From: Azolla caroliniana
Taxonomy: Eukaryota > Polypodiophyta
Direction: 5' to 3'
Length of the DNA stretch: 64,000 bases
Assembly: GCA_043228905.1 (NCBI GenBank)
Contig: JBHGNT010000001.1
Location: 36,332,001-36,396,000 of the forward strand
The position numbers and the translations under genes were made by a program. The notes under the pieces were generated by a model. That model worked only from the letters and a program-made list of their open reading frames with translations, was not told the DNA's origin and did no database searches. Numbering within the stretch: position 1 is the first letter of the stretch; each line of letters opens with the position of its first letter. Shown here piece after piece: positions 22,246 to 34,500 of the stretch.

Positions 22246-23864
22246 ATGGAGATCTCAAACATGGAACCTAATTCACCTCATGATGACAGAGACAGTGAAA
22301 CTTTTCTGAAAGACGACTTCTATGAGAACATCCAGGCACCTAAATGGATTGATTTCGATCTTCCCGAAGCACCTGTGGATGACCACGAATGGTTCTGCAA
22401 AAGAGCTGGTAAGGATATCACAATATCACACATCGATGAATTATCACAGATTTCTTTCATAAACAAATTTCTGCAAGATGTCTCTCTAATTACTTCAAAT
22501 GGTCCATTAAACATTTCCTTGAAATGGTTCAGAAAACATCGTTTTTTGAAACACTAAGTTGTTCTAAAAAACTCTGGAGTTTCTTGAATTCGTTCTTCGC
22601 ATCGTCTCTTAGATGATCAATGCGCTCTACGAAAATGAACACAATCGTAAAGTTACTCGTGCACATCGCTATTGTTGGGTATGAGCGATGATGCAGAGTT
22701 CTTTACGAACTGTTGTTGTCTGAACATGAACTCTTTAGTGGAGATCTCGGTGGAAGATTTAAAATAATGTATGATAACAGTACGATCGTCAGTATTTGTT
22801 ATAATTCATAACCATCAGTTCATAAAAGATGATAGCATGAAATGCGTCCGTTCCCATGAATATAAAGGCTAAATGATTGTGGATTTGACATAGTACAATG
22901 ATCAAAGTGTATGATAGCAGTACGATCGTCAGTATTTGTTATAATTCATAACCATCTGTTCATAAAAGACTTTAGAATGAAATGCGTCCGTTCTCCAGGA
23001 ATATAAAGGCTAAATGATTGTGGATTTGACATAGTACAATGATCAAAGTGTATGATAGCAGTACAGTCGTCAGTATTTGTTATAATTCATAACCATCTGT
23101 TCATAAAAGACTTTAGAATGAAATGCGTCCGTTCCCCAGGAATATAAAGGCTAAATGATTGTGGATTTGACATAGTGCAATGATCAAAGTGTATCTGCGT
23201 CAATCTTAACTATTTAACGTACTATGCATTTTAACATCTTCAGGCGTTTATTTGATTTTCTTTTTATATTTTGTAATCAAAACTTTTATTGGCTATATTC
23301 AATAGATTGGTAATGAAAACTGGTTGTTGTTTTGACCTGGTTTTGATCCTACAAAATCTCTAGCCATGTTTATGCATAAATAATTGGTTTATGTTGCATG
23401 TTTTGGTTTTTATTGATTCTATTTGATGTTATGTTTTTTGTCACATTGATGGTGCTTTACTTCATTAATTGTACTCTAACGTTTAGGGTGTTGTACTGCT
23501 ACATGAATAATTTTATGAATCATCTTTCATGGCATCATTTATGTGAAAACTCATTTGCTTGAATCATTGTTGTTGAAGGTTGCCCACACGAAAAGGAGCC
23601 TATTTGTCAATCACCTAAGCCTAATCTTCAAGCTCAGGTAATAAGTTTTTTATCACTAAAATATTTTATTCAAATACGGCGCAATGTTTTTTATTTTGTA
23701 TTGCTTAACGTTTTGAACTATTCGTGATAAAGCTTTATTTAATGTTTTAATCTCTACGTGATATGTTTGTCTAGGCAAATTTGCAGACCATTCCAGAAGA
23801 TATGTGTATGAGTCGAAGATCTTCTAGGACACGCTTGGTGGTATCTTCTTCCTTTGCAGAGAAG
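22246..23864 (+). CDS. Unidentified plant gene, first three exons, apparently truncated
   Basis: Exons 22246-22408, 23579-23637 and 23775-23864 splice in frame (104 residues) with good GT-AG sites. The protein is acidic at first (MEPNSPHDDRDSETF) and then carries FYENIQAPKWIDFDLP, VDDHEWFCKRAGCPHEKEP and a basic SRRSSRTRLVVSSSF segment. The AP-(hydrophobic)-DF ... WFC layout vaguely recalls the N-terminus of plant TPX2-like microtubule proteins, but I cannot name the family. I find no further exon with recognisable content before the convergent IPUT1 gene ends at 25822, so the gene is either 3'-truncated or has a fast-evolving tail. Intron 1 holds a three-copy minisatellite. The start is the first ATG of the frame after a CTT-rich leader. 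Confidence 0.6.
22769..23190 (+). repeat. Minisatellite, 3 x 140-141 bp
   Basis: Three nearly identical units start at 22769, 22909 and 23050, each beginning gtatgata.cagtac and containing gtcagtatttgttataattc, gaaatgcgtccgtt and gattgtggatttgacatag. Units 2 and 3 differ at only a few positions, which indicates recent amplification. It lies in intron 1 of the 22.2 kb gene. Confidence 0.97.
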
Positions 23865-25821
23865 GTGATTGCTACATGTGATGGACTTGCTTCTTCTCTC
23901 TTCATCTCTTTTTTCTGTTGCTTCTAGTTCTCATTGATGGCCACGGATTTTATTTCGTCCTCGTTGCTGAAACTGTACATGGTAATGGTGATGCTGTACA
24001 TGGTAATAGAGAGAAAACAAAAGAGTCACTTGATTTTTTCATTCGTAGTTTTTATTTCTATTGTTGTGGTGGAAAGAAATGTTTCTTTACCCCCCAAGAG
24101 ACCACATATTCTTTTATTAATGTACTATTTGTTTCCAATTCTGGTTGCCATTTTGCTTCCGAAGAAGACAAAAAATAGTCTTTCTTGATGGCGAGTTTTA
24201 GTAATGCAATGTAATCTTTTCGAAACTTTTCCCATAGAAACCACAGTTTAATTGTCAACCCTAGGATAATGAAGATCCAGCCAATATACAGTTGGGAGAA
24301 ACACCATTTAAGCAGAGTTCTAACATCAAATACATAAACGTTCTCACTCAATAAAGTAACCACCCAATGTATATGTATAGACATGTAAGATGTGACTTTC
24401 TTACAATGCACGAGGACAGGATTACCAGACTATCAAATTTCTTATAACGTTTTGTTATCTTTTGTTTCTTCAAGTTCTCTTCCAGATAATAATTTTTATG
24501 ATTGTTTTCAATTTGCTGAAGTCTTTCAATGAACATTTGAGCATTGAAAGCTTCTACGTTTTTGTGGGTTTTAGGGAGGTTTACCACTAGTAATATAGGT
24601 AATGTTGAGAAAAAGAAAAAAGGAGTGAGCTTGCACGTGTTACAGTATTCTTCATGCGAGAATAAATTCAACATGTTACAAGAGATTGTTTACAAAAATG
24701 TATAAAAAGGCTTAATCATTTCATGAATCCATCACAACCGAAGGTCGGATGCCATTGCCGTCAATAGTAATTATTTGTCCGAAATATGATATGACTTTCT
24801 ATTTTTTCACATCACAACACTTTGCTTGAGTAATTTTGAAGTCGAGTTGTAAGAAGCCCTATCCTTTCATGGAGTTTGGTTATATTTTTTTGAGTTAAAA
24901 CATTGGGTCTGAAACCTTTAGGGTGAGGTAAAAAACCCACAAAAAACACTAATGTACAATGTCATGCTCAAATATTGAACTGTAAAAGTTTCCAATATTC
25001 CTTATCAATTTGGCAACACTTGGAGGCTAAAAGCAAACATCATCAGTTTGGTTTTATTTTTTTGAGTTAAAACATTGGGTCCCAAACCTTTAGGGTGAGG
25101 TAAAAAACCCACAAAAAACACTAATGTACAATGTCATGCTCAAATATTGAACTGTAAAAGTTTCCAATATTCCTTATCAATTTGGCAACATTTGGAGGCT
25201 AAAAGCAAACATCATCAGTTGTTTCTTGGATGTTTTTAAACCTCTGCTTTTCACTTATTTGCAAACTTGTACCTTTTTATTATTTTGTTGGACGTATCCT
25301 TATGAGCACCTGAACTATTGTTTAAACAATCCTTTTGTAAGAGGTGAAACTTTACAGCCTTAGAAACACAAGATGCACATTAGAGTTCTATTGAGGTAAT
25401 TCCTGCCCACAAATACATAACATGAAGATTTGCAATGTGACTCTTCGGAGATTTTTTCTTATGGATTTATCAAATGTGCATTAGAGTTAGTATCAAATAT
25501 ACATCCAAGAGATCTATGCATCACATTGCAGATCATGTAACCATTTAACACAAAGTGTAAGCGCATGTGTGGGTGCCCGGGCACACACACTTGTGCCTGG
25601 GCCTTGGGGTTGCCAACGCCCACCAATGATTGAGCTTGATTAATGATTGTAATAAAAAACCAACAATGTAATGAATTACAATGGTTAAAAGCATACAAGA
25701 ATAAACTTTTTACTAGATCAACAATCTTCGATAACATAGACTCGAACTTGAGCACCACTTTCTTGTTGTTGATCGAGTAATCTTACTCGCATGAGATGTA
25801 CAAAAGAAGGTTTTAGTAGGA
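23865..25821. other. Spacer between convergent genes
   Basis: Covers the possible tail of the 22.2 kb gene and the 3' flank of IPUT1. Open frames here are short and match nothing I know. The only clear structure is the 2 x 172 bp duplication at 24875-25218. Confidence 0.5.
24875..25218 (+). repeat. Tandem duplication, 2 x 172 bp, almost identical
   Basis: Unit 1 starts at 24875 and unit 2 at 25047; both contain gagttaaaacattgggtc, tttagggtgaggtaaaaaac and agcaaacatcatcagtt. Only a handful of differences are visible, so the duplication is very recent, or at risk of being an assembly artefact. Confidence 0.97.
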
Positions 25822-28149
25822 TCAATAAACCTTTAATGGAATACCCTCGGACTTGATGAGCGCTTTCTTGTTAGCTTTGCCCATTGTGACCTTCAAGGAC
25901 CACCAGAGCACAGGAGTGGAAAAGCCAATATACCCCACAATCGCAAAAGCCCTCAATATCCCATTCTTGTAGTAAGGTGAAGCCATTACAAATAAACTCC
26001 CAAAGATCAAGAGCCATGGGGTTACTAACGGAAAAACGTGCAAGTCCAAAGCATATGATGTAGCCATAAGAAGAGCCAAGGACCCAAACAGACTAAGGCC
26101 CCACCCTATCAATGGATGTGTTGTTATTGGAACCATTAGAGATGGCATCAAAAAGCTGACCAAAATGCAAGAAGGCACCATCACCTTCGCTTTAAGCATT
26201 CGCACATAACTAGAACCATAGCTTGTCCAAACCATCTTCTGTATGGAAACATCAGCCATAAAGAATTGCACCTCAGGTCGCACGCACCGCATCATCACGA
26301 CCACGGCCACCAATAATGTTGCATACAATGCTGCCTGTAGGTAAAGAATCGGAGCTTCCTCCGTGTATCTGTTGTCAAAACCACATAATGAGGGTCACGG
26401 TTAGTGGGGCTTCAAAAATTGAACGGTCTTTCATAAAAAATAAGTTAAAATTTTACATAGTTGATCAGGGCCTCGCCCTATAGGTTGGGAAGAAGCATAC
26501 AAATAAACATACACTAATAGAGTCAGTTGAGCCAAAGATTTGCTAATAAGTTCAGAGACAGTCATTTGGAGTGGAAATTGCCGTTAGGGTGAGGTATATA
26601 ATCAATACTCATGATCTGTTGTGCACAACTTGCAATTGGCATCTATTCTTTTCTAGTATAGTTTATCTATTGCATCAAAAGTTCCGTCGAGCATAGGTCA
26701 TGAGATACTATTCAGACTAGGACTTAATTGCAATCCAGACCCTACAGCTGAAAAAAAGGTTGTCGACAAAGCTAATAAGAACTCTTTGTTTAGCCTATTT
26801 GATCTCACCTACCTGCAATTGGAAACCAACCCCCATCCATTAAGAAGAAAACAACACAAAAGTAATTCTATATGAGAAAGAAAGATGTTGTGTTTACCCA
26901 ATAGTAGATGCCCTCATGTCATGCCAAGCTAGGCCCAAAGGCAAAATAGGCCAAGACCACCAGTACCAAGGCTTAAGTAAGGATGCGCCTGGGAATGTGA
27001 CAATGCTATTGGGTCCACATGGAACACGCCATTTTAATCTAAGATCTACAATTTCAAAAAAGTAAGAAAAACTATTGGTAAAAAATTTCAAGCTTCGGCC
27101 TCACAAAATGGTCAACTCTGTAGAAACAATGTGAGCTAGTTACAATAATATGAGGCGTCCATTTGATATCCAACAGGCAATCGATAATTTCCACTCAGTT
27201 TGGACCCATCCGATGGAGGGTGAAACATTGGTTTGTCTAGCAAGTCGGGAAAATAAGCTGTTAGAAACCCTTGGTCAGCACCATCCCTGTTTTCTGACAT
27301 TGCATTCACACCTCGAACCATATCTTCAAACACTATCATCGAAGGCTGCAATTTCGTAACAATGAGCATCACATCGAACAGATTAGAATATAGATTTTTC
27401 TTAGCTTGTAGCAAATGGTATTGGTACTAGACTACAATAAAATCCATACCCATGCTCTATGTCAAAATCAATCACTTTCAACAACTAAAACCTCATACAA
27501 TATGACCAAAATCAATCACTTTCAATCATAAAAATTTCATAATGTTGTGTGAAATTGTTAGAGAAAGAGAGAAGTTCTTGCCTTCAGAACAAAAAGGCCA
27601 GTATGGAATATGCATGGGTCAATAAAAGCTGCACAAAAATCTCCACATTGGAAAAGCTCATCTGAATTTTGCAATATCAAATTGTCGGCATCAAGCATGA
27701 CAATGCGATCGTACTCAACAAACGTCCATGCCAATAGTTTGTTCAATGTGAATATGAAACGGTCATTGAAACCTGGCTGATTTGCATATGGATTTGGGAT
27801 GTTCTTCACATGGACAACCCTTACACCGTCCTTCACACTACAAAAAACATTATATATAAGGTGAATACACATGCAGGAAAGAGAAGGCGCATCACATTCA
27901 CACTTTAGACCATAATAACAAATCAGGATATTGTTGGCATGGAAGGATGAGCTTCTACTGGCAAGACAAAGATCCGTAAGAGCCCACATTCCCTCATGTT
28001 TTCATATAGTGCTCCATATCCCTTTTTTTATGAAAGTATGCTATTTTAACACTTATCTTCCTTTAAAAGTCATTCTAAAGCCCATATTCTAGGATGAAAA
28101 CTTTTATTCTATTCTATGTACATGATGCATTGTTTCAATATAGTTAACA

Positions 28150-28223
<74 letters not shown>

Positions 28224-28831
28224 TAATTTTGAGGTTTTTGTGTGTTTCAAACCATTTTGTTAGAGACCATATAGTCTGAATTTTCTTCAATGGCTTCACA
28301 GTATTGGACACCATTCCCTGGCAAGGTCTTTTGAAGCTAGTAAGCATCTTAAGTCTTGACGATGCTATCTCTCTGTATGCAGCACAGAGGTTGGTGAGAC
28401 AATGCTCAACATTATAAGCTTCTTTTCAGCAATGTAAGGCTGTGTAACGGGATCTTGTTAAGCTTGCATCACAATGCACTGGTGTGCTCATATAGACATT
28501 GCCTCAAGTTTCTTCCGAGCTAAGCTTCCAGAAAAGATGTGATTTTGTGTTGTCTAGAAAGGATCTGCTTTTATCCTTAATGCTGACTAGAAAGGATCTG
28601 GTTTAGTTAGGTGAAACGAGCAAGGAACTTAAATTAACTAGACACACATAACTACCTAAGGTAACTGGAAGGGCATAGTTCGGTTATTGACAGTAACTAG
28701 AAAGATGGGAGTTTCAATTTCTAAGTAGGGAGGGCAAACAAGTCCGGTTAGGTCAACAGTAACTGGAGAGAGAGAGAGAGAGAGGGTGTGTGTGTGTGTG
28801 TGGTCAAGTTAGGGAGTTCAAAAAGCCAGAG

Positions 28832-28881
<50 letters not shown>

Positions 28882-29281
28882 CTCACAAGGCGTGAGACCA
28901 GGAGGGAGGGGTGTTGTGAGAGGCGATGAGGAGGAGGTCCGCATGAGCATGGGGTTGTTGGGGTTGGGGTTGGGATCGGAAGTGGATGGCCAGGGAGCGG
29001 AAGAGCACACGTGCCGCCACATAATACTCATAGTCCTTTGGCGTGCCCATGTAGAAGATGGTGGCATATGCGTGAGGCGACATGGCTTCTCCACTCCTAC
29101 TCACCACCATCGACGAAGACGACAATGATGATCGCGCATTTGCTTCTGTAGCTCCCTGCACGTCTGAACCTATAGTGAGCATGAAAGAGGAGGAAAAGAA
29201 GAAGACCATGATCAGGAATGCGTCTCTTCTTCTTCTTCTTCTTCTTCTTCTTCCTCCCCAATTCCTCACCTGTTGTTTCAT
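25822..29281 (-). CDS. IPUT1: IPUT1/PGSIP6: inositol phosphorylceramide glucuronosyltransferase, complete
   Basis: Golgi GT8-family enzyme that adds glucuronic acid to inositol phosphorylceramide, the first sugar step of plant GIPC sphingolipids. Minus-strand exons: 29281-28887, 27837-27582, 27345-27144, 27045-26898, 26368-25822 (TGA), 515 aa; the Arabidopsis protein is about 537. Seen: a nine-Arg run then a hydrophobic signal anchor (DAFLIMVFFFSSSFML), YMGTPKDYEYYVAARVL, catalytic DxD in MLDADNL (181-183), ELFQCGDFCAAFIDPCIF, HTGLFVLK, DGADQGFL, LPVGYQMDASYYYL, KPWYWWSWPILPLGL, and a C-terminal block of several membrane segments. Intron 2 has a GC donor (AAG|GCAAGA). An in-frame ATG at 29317 would add 12 residues; the inner Met was chosen because the signal anchor follows it. 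Intron 1 holds two opposed GA/CT tracts. Confidence 0.95.
28151..28220. repeat. (CT)n microsatellite in IPUT1 intron 1
   Basis: About 65-70 bp of CT on the plus strand, hence (GA)n in the IPUT1 transcript. Long enough to pair with the opposite tract at 28835-28878 in the same intron. Confidence 0.97.
28766..28801. repeat. (GA)n-(TG)n microsatellite in IPUT1 intron 1
   Basis: About 18 bp GA followed by about 16 bp TG, close to the larger (GA)n tract at 28835. Confidence 0.9.
28835..28878. repeat. (GA)22 microsatellite 8 bases after the IPUT1 exon 1 donor
   Basis: About 44 bp of GA on the plus strand, read as (UC)n in the transcript, beginning 8 nt inside intron 1 after the GTGAGT donor at 28886. 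Confidence 0.97.
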
Positions 29282-29317
29282 CTCATGAGAATGCAAGAGG
29301 TTCCATGACCAGAGCAT

Positions 29318-29389
29318 CTCTCTGTTTTTTTTCTCTCGATAATTATGTATGTGTATGGCGCTGGCCTTCCTTTTTCTGGGTATAAAACG

Positions 29390-29427
<38 letters not shown>

Positions 29428-29530
29428 TGGTCTTTGACTTTATGACACTTTTTACCTTAGTATGTATGTATATGCATGTCCCTATGTGTTTACATAGATT
29501 GTATATGTATACCGTATATGTATATGTATA

Positions 29531-29563
<33 letters not shown>

Positions 29564-31539
29564 ATGTGTATGTGTATGTGTATGTACTCAAATAGCAACC
29601 AATGCACATTGCTGAGTGATAGGGTGGGTTTCCATGCTTGCTACGAAGAGGGTTGCTTTCCTAAAAAAACCGTTATATATAGTGATTCTCAAACCATGTT
29701 GTATCAAAAGCTCTATCATATATGTACAAGAAGACCCTTACATGGAGTTTGCCTTGTGCTTCATTGTAAATATGCCTTCGTAATGATCATGATCAAAGTT
29801 AGTTGATTGATTAGTGAGTTTCAAACCTATGGTGGCGTCACTTTCTTCTTACGGCAACATGGTTTTCTTCTACCACAACATAGGCTGAATATCGAAGAAT
29901 GATAGTAGCTTTCCTCTGGTAAAGCTCACATTCCTTTATGGAACAAATCATTGTGAGAGGTTGTCTAGGCATATTTCTACCATTTCTTGCTCATGGACCC
30001 ACACATTGATGGAGGCAAGAGCATCATCACACACGGACTAAAACTTTGGGGCGTAGTCATAGATGGACACACCCTTTTTTGAATAATATTTAACTCCTTA
30101 GGGAGTTGAAGTGTGTTGTTTGATGGCCACTATCATCTTTAGAGTTTCCTTTGTTCCCTTAGCTGTCATCACATGGGATGGAGAGGGAAGTTTTGATCAT
30201 AGTGGTGGAGATGGTTGGGACAAGTGAGGATGTTGCATCTTCACGAGGATGGTACATTGATTGTATGGTGTGTGAGAGGATGATCACATTGGAGGCAATA
30301 GGCATTTAATATAGAAAAGGAAATGTCTTGCACTAGCATCACAACTTCACAAAAACCCTTTAGGTTTCTAGAGAACATGGTGATAAGTTGTGTATCAACC
30401 ATTGCTTCAAAGTCTTGTTGATACAAGGGTAGCATGGTGATCAAAGATCACTCATTTGTCAGCAATGTCGTTGTGAGCTAGAATATAATGATTCAAACTA
30501 ATCCTTCAATGTACAATCAGGTATTTCAAGATAATTATTGACAAAATTAGTCATGACCTTAGCATTTTGATTTCCATAGGATTATTGTCATGAGGGTTGG
30601 GGGAAATTGGCTAGTTTAAGTGAACTTTAAAGAAGATCCACTTTGCATTAAGGAAATCTAACTAGGGCCATAGTTGGGGGGAGGGCATAGAATGCAAGTT
30701 CCATGCAAATATGTAGGGTTGCGTAGTGAACCACTTTCAAAAGCATGTGTCATTGAAGAAAAGGAACACCATTGGGGTTGCACGCTCAATAGTTCTTAAA
30801 TCAAATTAGCCACATCATTGAAATATCTTATTGAATCAAGGGGGGACAAATGTTGATCATGCCCACACTTTTCCATTGTACAGTGTGTTGGGTATATGGG
30901 TAGGACAATTTGTTGCTCAATGCCAATCTCTAGGTAGAGATTATATATTCTCTATCATCTATTAATGTACCTCAAGCTTTGTATAAATCCCCCATGGGAG
31001 AGATTTGCCCATCATTATGGGAAGACGCTCCCTTGGTGTGATCAAAGTCTTTTGAGAGTAAGAGTTGTCATAATTGTTGCCACCATACCTTGTTCCGCTC
31101 ATCATTTTGGAGATGCATAGGGTATCAAAAGAATGGCAACTTCTCAAAGAATACATTTTTATCCCCAAGAGTTATATATTGCAAGGTTAGGATTTGTAAT
31201 TACCATAGTTTAATGATAATCTTTCTTAATCAAATGATTCTCATATTTCACCTTCAGCAAAAGTGCTCACATGTCCCTAATCACAATTTTTCACTTCATT
31301 TTCTCTAAGTTCATCAAATTTCTTGTTTTAAGTGAGAGTTCCTTCTTAGTCCTTTAAAAAAGCATCGAGTCCAAGACTGATAAAATGATACTAAGTTATC
31401 TGAGCATCTGATTAAGAAATACAAATGTAGAGAAATAAGTCTGGGAAAGTGATAATACATTTTGATACCCAAAAGAATTGCAGTTTGAAATCTTAATACT
31501 CTTTTTGAGTATTGCATAACAACTGAATCAAATGGATAA
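29318..31539. other. Upstream of IPUT1: microsatellites and decayed retroelement
   Basis: Next to IPUT1 are a (CT)n tract at 29395-29424 and a TATGTG/TGTATG-rich tract at 29500-29585. From about 29900 the minus strand shows possible copia gag remains (separate entry). The rest to 31539 shows no gene I can support. A plus-strand TATAAAA at 29381 has no matching downstream gene. Confidence 0.5.
29950..30085 (-). mobile_element. Possible Ty1/copia gag remnant
   Basis: The minus strand reads GVSIYDYAPKF, stop, SVCDDALASINVWVHEQEM, VEICLDNL. This spacing resembles the copia gag core (G.S...Y...F..L.D.LA.I...V.....V...L..L). It is short, interrupted by stops, and rests on pattern only. Confidence 0.35.
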
Positions 31540-34500
31540 TCACAAAAGAAACATGGAGCAAAGTGTCCTTTGAATAGCAGACAACCATTGATTTCTTCGA
31601 AAATGAGCCTTTTGTTCCTGTTTACTTGCATTCATCGCTTGCTTGTACTCAGCAGTAATAATAGTACCTGACAATACACACCATCTAGGTTTTCATAAGT
31701 TTAACCCTAACTGGTTAAAACAGGAAAAAACTCTAAAATAACCAAGTTTTTCTTTATTCCCCAATGCTTTCAAGTATTCGTTTTAATAAATGCGGGTATC
31801 TTGCTCCAAATGTTGCTTCAAAATGTAATGTGAAGTCTCATATGCTGATATATGCACCCGGAAGAGGGATACAACATGAAATTTGCGGTGCATATTGAAC
31901 AGAAATCACTACTAAGGAAAAGGCCAAATTATTAGAAAGAATGACTGAATGTTGTGTGACGATGTCAGGGCCCATATCTAGCATGTTAGAGGAAGAGCTA
32001 ACACACCAGCATGGCATATATGAATAAATAAGGTTAGGAGAAAAGAAAATCTCTCTTCAGAGCAGAGGTCCTTTCCAAATTTATCAGGCCACAAAAACTA
32101 AAATGCTGTGCCATTGCTCTGGAATAGGAAATTGGAATAGGAAATTGGAATAGCAATCATTAACCATCTCATTGTATCATGAACTCTCACCCATGTTGGT
32201 GTCTTCGTAACTGGAGCTATGCAAGGATTCATGCATATGGTTACTCCGCCGGATTCTCTGCTGTGTGTGGCATAGAGGTTCAACCTCCGGCAGTCACACG
32301 AGGACAATATGTGGAAGTCTACTCAAACTAGCAGGCCAAATTCTAGTGACTGTTACTCAGGCGGCATCACAAAATTCTCTTAACGCTGTAATTAAAAATG
32401 TACACGATCATTATGTGGTCATGATTCACCCAACTTTCTCAGATGGAGTGACAATAGCAATATCTAGAGTTCAAATAAGCAGCCCCATGACTGATTATGT
32501 GGTCCTCATGCTACCTGGTGACATCTTTAAAAACTAGATCAATCAGGGTATGGCTATATGAAGGCTCCTGTTACTGAAGAATTTTTACTGCATAATTAGC
32601 TTTCAATATATTGGCATGGAATTTTGGGTGTCAGGATATGAAATAATATAAGTGGGAAGTTAGTTTCGGCTCAATAGTGAGAGGCTCACTGAGGTCCTAC
32701 TGCAGTTGAGTTTTTAGGTCTCCCCTATAAATGAATTTCATGATCTCCTTGATTACAACATTGTTCCTCCAGGTAACACAATCATTCCTTGTCAATGAGG
32801 TATACTTTCCAACTAATAAGGACCCCATCAGCCAATCTCTCTTTGAAATGGGCGTAGTCTATCAAAGCTCTTCCCAAGGACTCAATGCAGAGATGGATAC
32901 TAGTTTATCCAATAGACAGTTATTTACAATTTTGTTTGCTTCCTTTCAAGGCCAGCTTTCAATTATTTTCCCCTACACAACCAAAGTTTTTTAAGATCCT
33001 GAAAGCTCCACAATAGCACCACCATAGTCATCAATGGTAGGCCACTACCAGCTGGTGGCAAGGGTAATGCCTCTAGAGATGTAGAATTTCCTATAAGTTA
33101 AAGGCTGGGCATGTCACCATACTGAGAAAAGACATTATTTTTAGGAATTTCCTATAAGTTAAAGTGTTCACACCCTGAAAAAACATATTTGGACAGGCAG
33201 AAATGATAGAGTAGTTAATTGAGGGGGGTTTGAAAGATTGGAAAAGTTTGTTTAGACTAGAGCTAAGACCAGATCAAATTTTCTCTTACCAAATTGTAAA
33301 GCCATGATTTATGCTCCTTGTTAGATATAGCTGAGGCACGGAGAAACAAGTTGTCTTTAGTTTCAAAGATATAACAAAGATGCACAACAGAAAACCAGAA
33401 ATTATTTGCAAACGAATATATCTCTTTGTGACGCCTACCAAGATCTTTGTCTTTTTTTGCTTCATCATCAATTGTTCATTCACATGTTACTTCCACTTTT
33501 TTCTTCTTTTTCTTTTTCTGTTTCTGCTTTTGTTTCCTCACAATCAGGACATTTGCTTGGTTTAAATATCTATCATCACTTTCCTGCAAGGTTTATTTAA
33601 TATGTACTCAGTATTAAGAAACAATTCACTGACAAGTTATCGTCTTTGTAGCATTAAATTACCCTTTCATCATCCGAAAAGGTTTCGACGTGGCGTATTT
33701 TCAGTGAACTTGAAGAAACACCTGGAAATTTATCTTCCATATGTTAAAACAAAGTAAAATAGTTTGCATATACATAGGATTAACAGTTAAATAGGGAGCA
33801 AGGTACATGAATAACGCTGTAAAATTACCTTGCACAGCTGCTTTAGCATTTTCAACTGCTGCCTCAACAAGTGCAGGATCCAAACTTGCTGTTCCTGACG
33901 GTGTTTCAAGTTTTCTTTGTAAAAACTTAGCCAATGCAACTGCCTTGTTGGTAGCAACAGGACCACCAGGATGAGGAACCCTTCATGCAAAAGAAAGTAA
34001 ACTAGGTCATACAAACCAATGAAAAAGAGAAACATTTTCTCTGTTTTTTTTAGACTATAGAAAACAAGACATGTTTCTCTTTTTTTCCTTTTGAAATACA
34101 CGCATCCAATATGCTAGAGAGATTGTCTCTGTAAGACTTCTCAACACTAAGAAGCTGCCATGTTTTACCCTCGCCACATTATAAGACCCAATCGAGAAAT
34201 CAGAGTGGTCAATCCTCATCTATGCAAGGACAAAGAATTTACTGGGCACCTTTTAATCCTCATAGAAGTTCAGAAGTGCTCTCATAAATATTGTGAACCA
34301 CACTGAGAAACTATGCAAAACCTCTTATTTTATTAGAAACTACAATTTTTATATTAGCTCAAGTTTCTCGCAATTCCTTTCTCAGTTGATAGATTAAATT
34401 ATCAGATTAAACAAATTCTCAAGCATGATAAATATAGCTTCGTGATCTAACAATTAATAATCCCCTATCTATGGCATTATATTCCGGTTTAGATCATTGC

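Noticed and set aside
21697-22309. Overlapping plus- and minus-strand ORFs in the CT/CTT-rich tract
   Set aside because: Low-complexity readings of microsatellite and leader sequence upstream of the 22246 start.
26263-29094. Other open frames within the IPUT1 region on either strand
   Set aside because: They overlap the well-supported IPUT1 exons in other frames or introns and have no independent motif.
28790-29128. Plus-strand ORFs opposite IPUT1 exon 1
   Set aside because: Shadow frames of the minus-strand exon and its adjoining GA tract.
29381-29387. Perfect TATAAAA on the plus strand
   Set aside because: No plus-strand gene follows; IPUT1 is transcribed the other way.
32265-32994. Plus-strand protein-like stretches inside the intron of the 31.5-35 kb gene
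   Set aside because: No identifiable domain, start context or splice partners; treated as unresolved debris.
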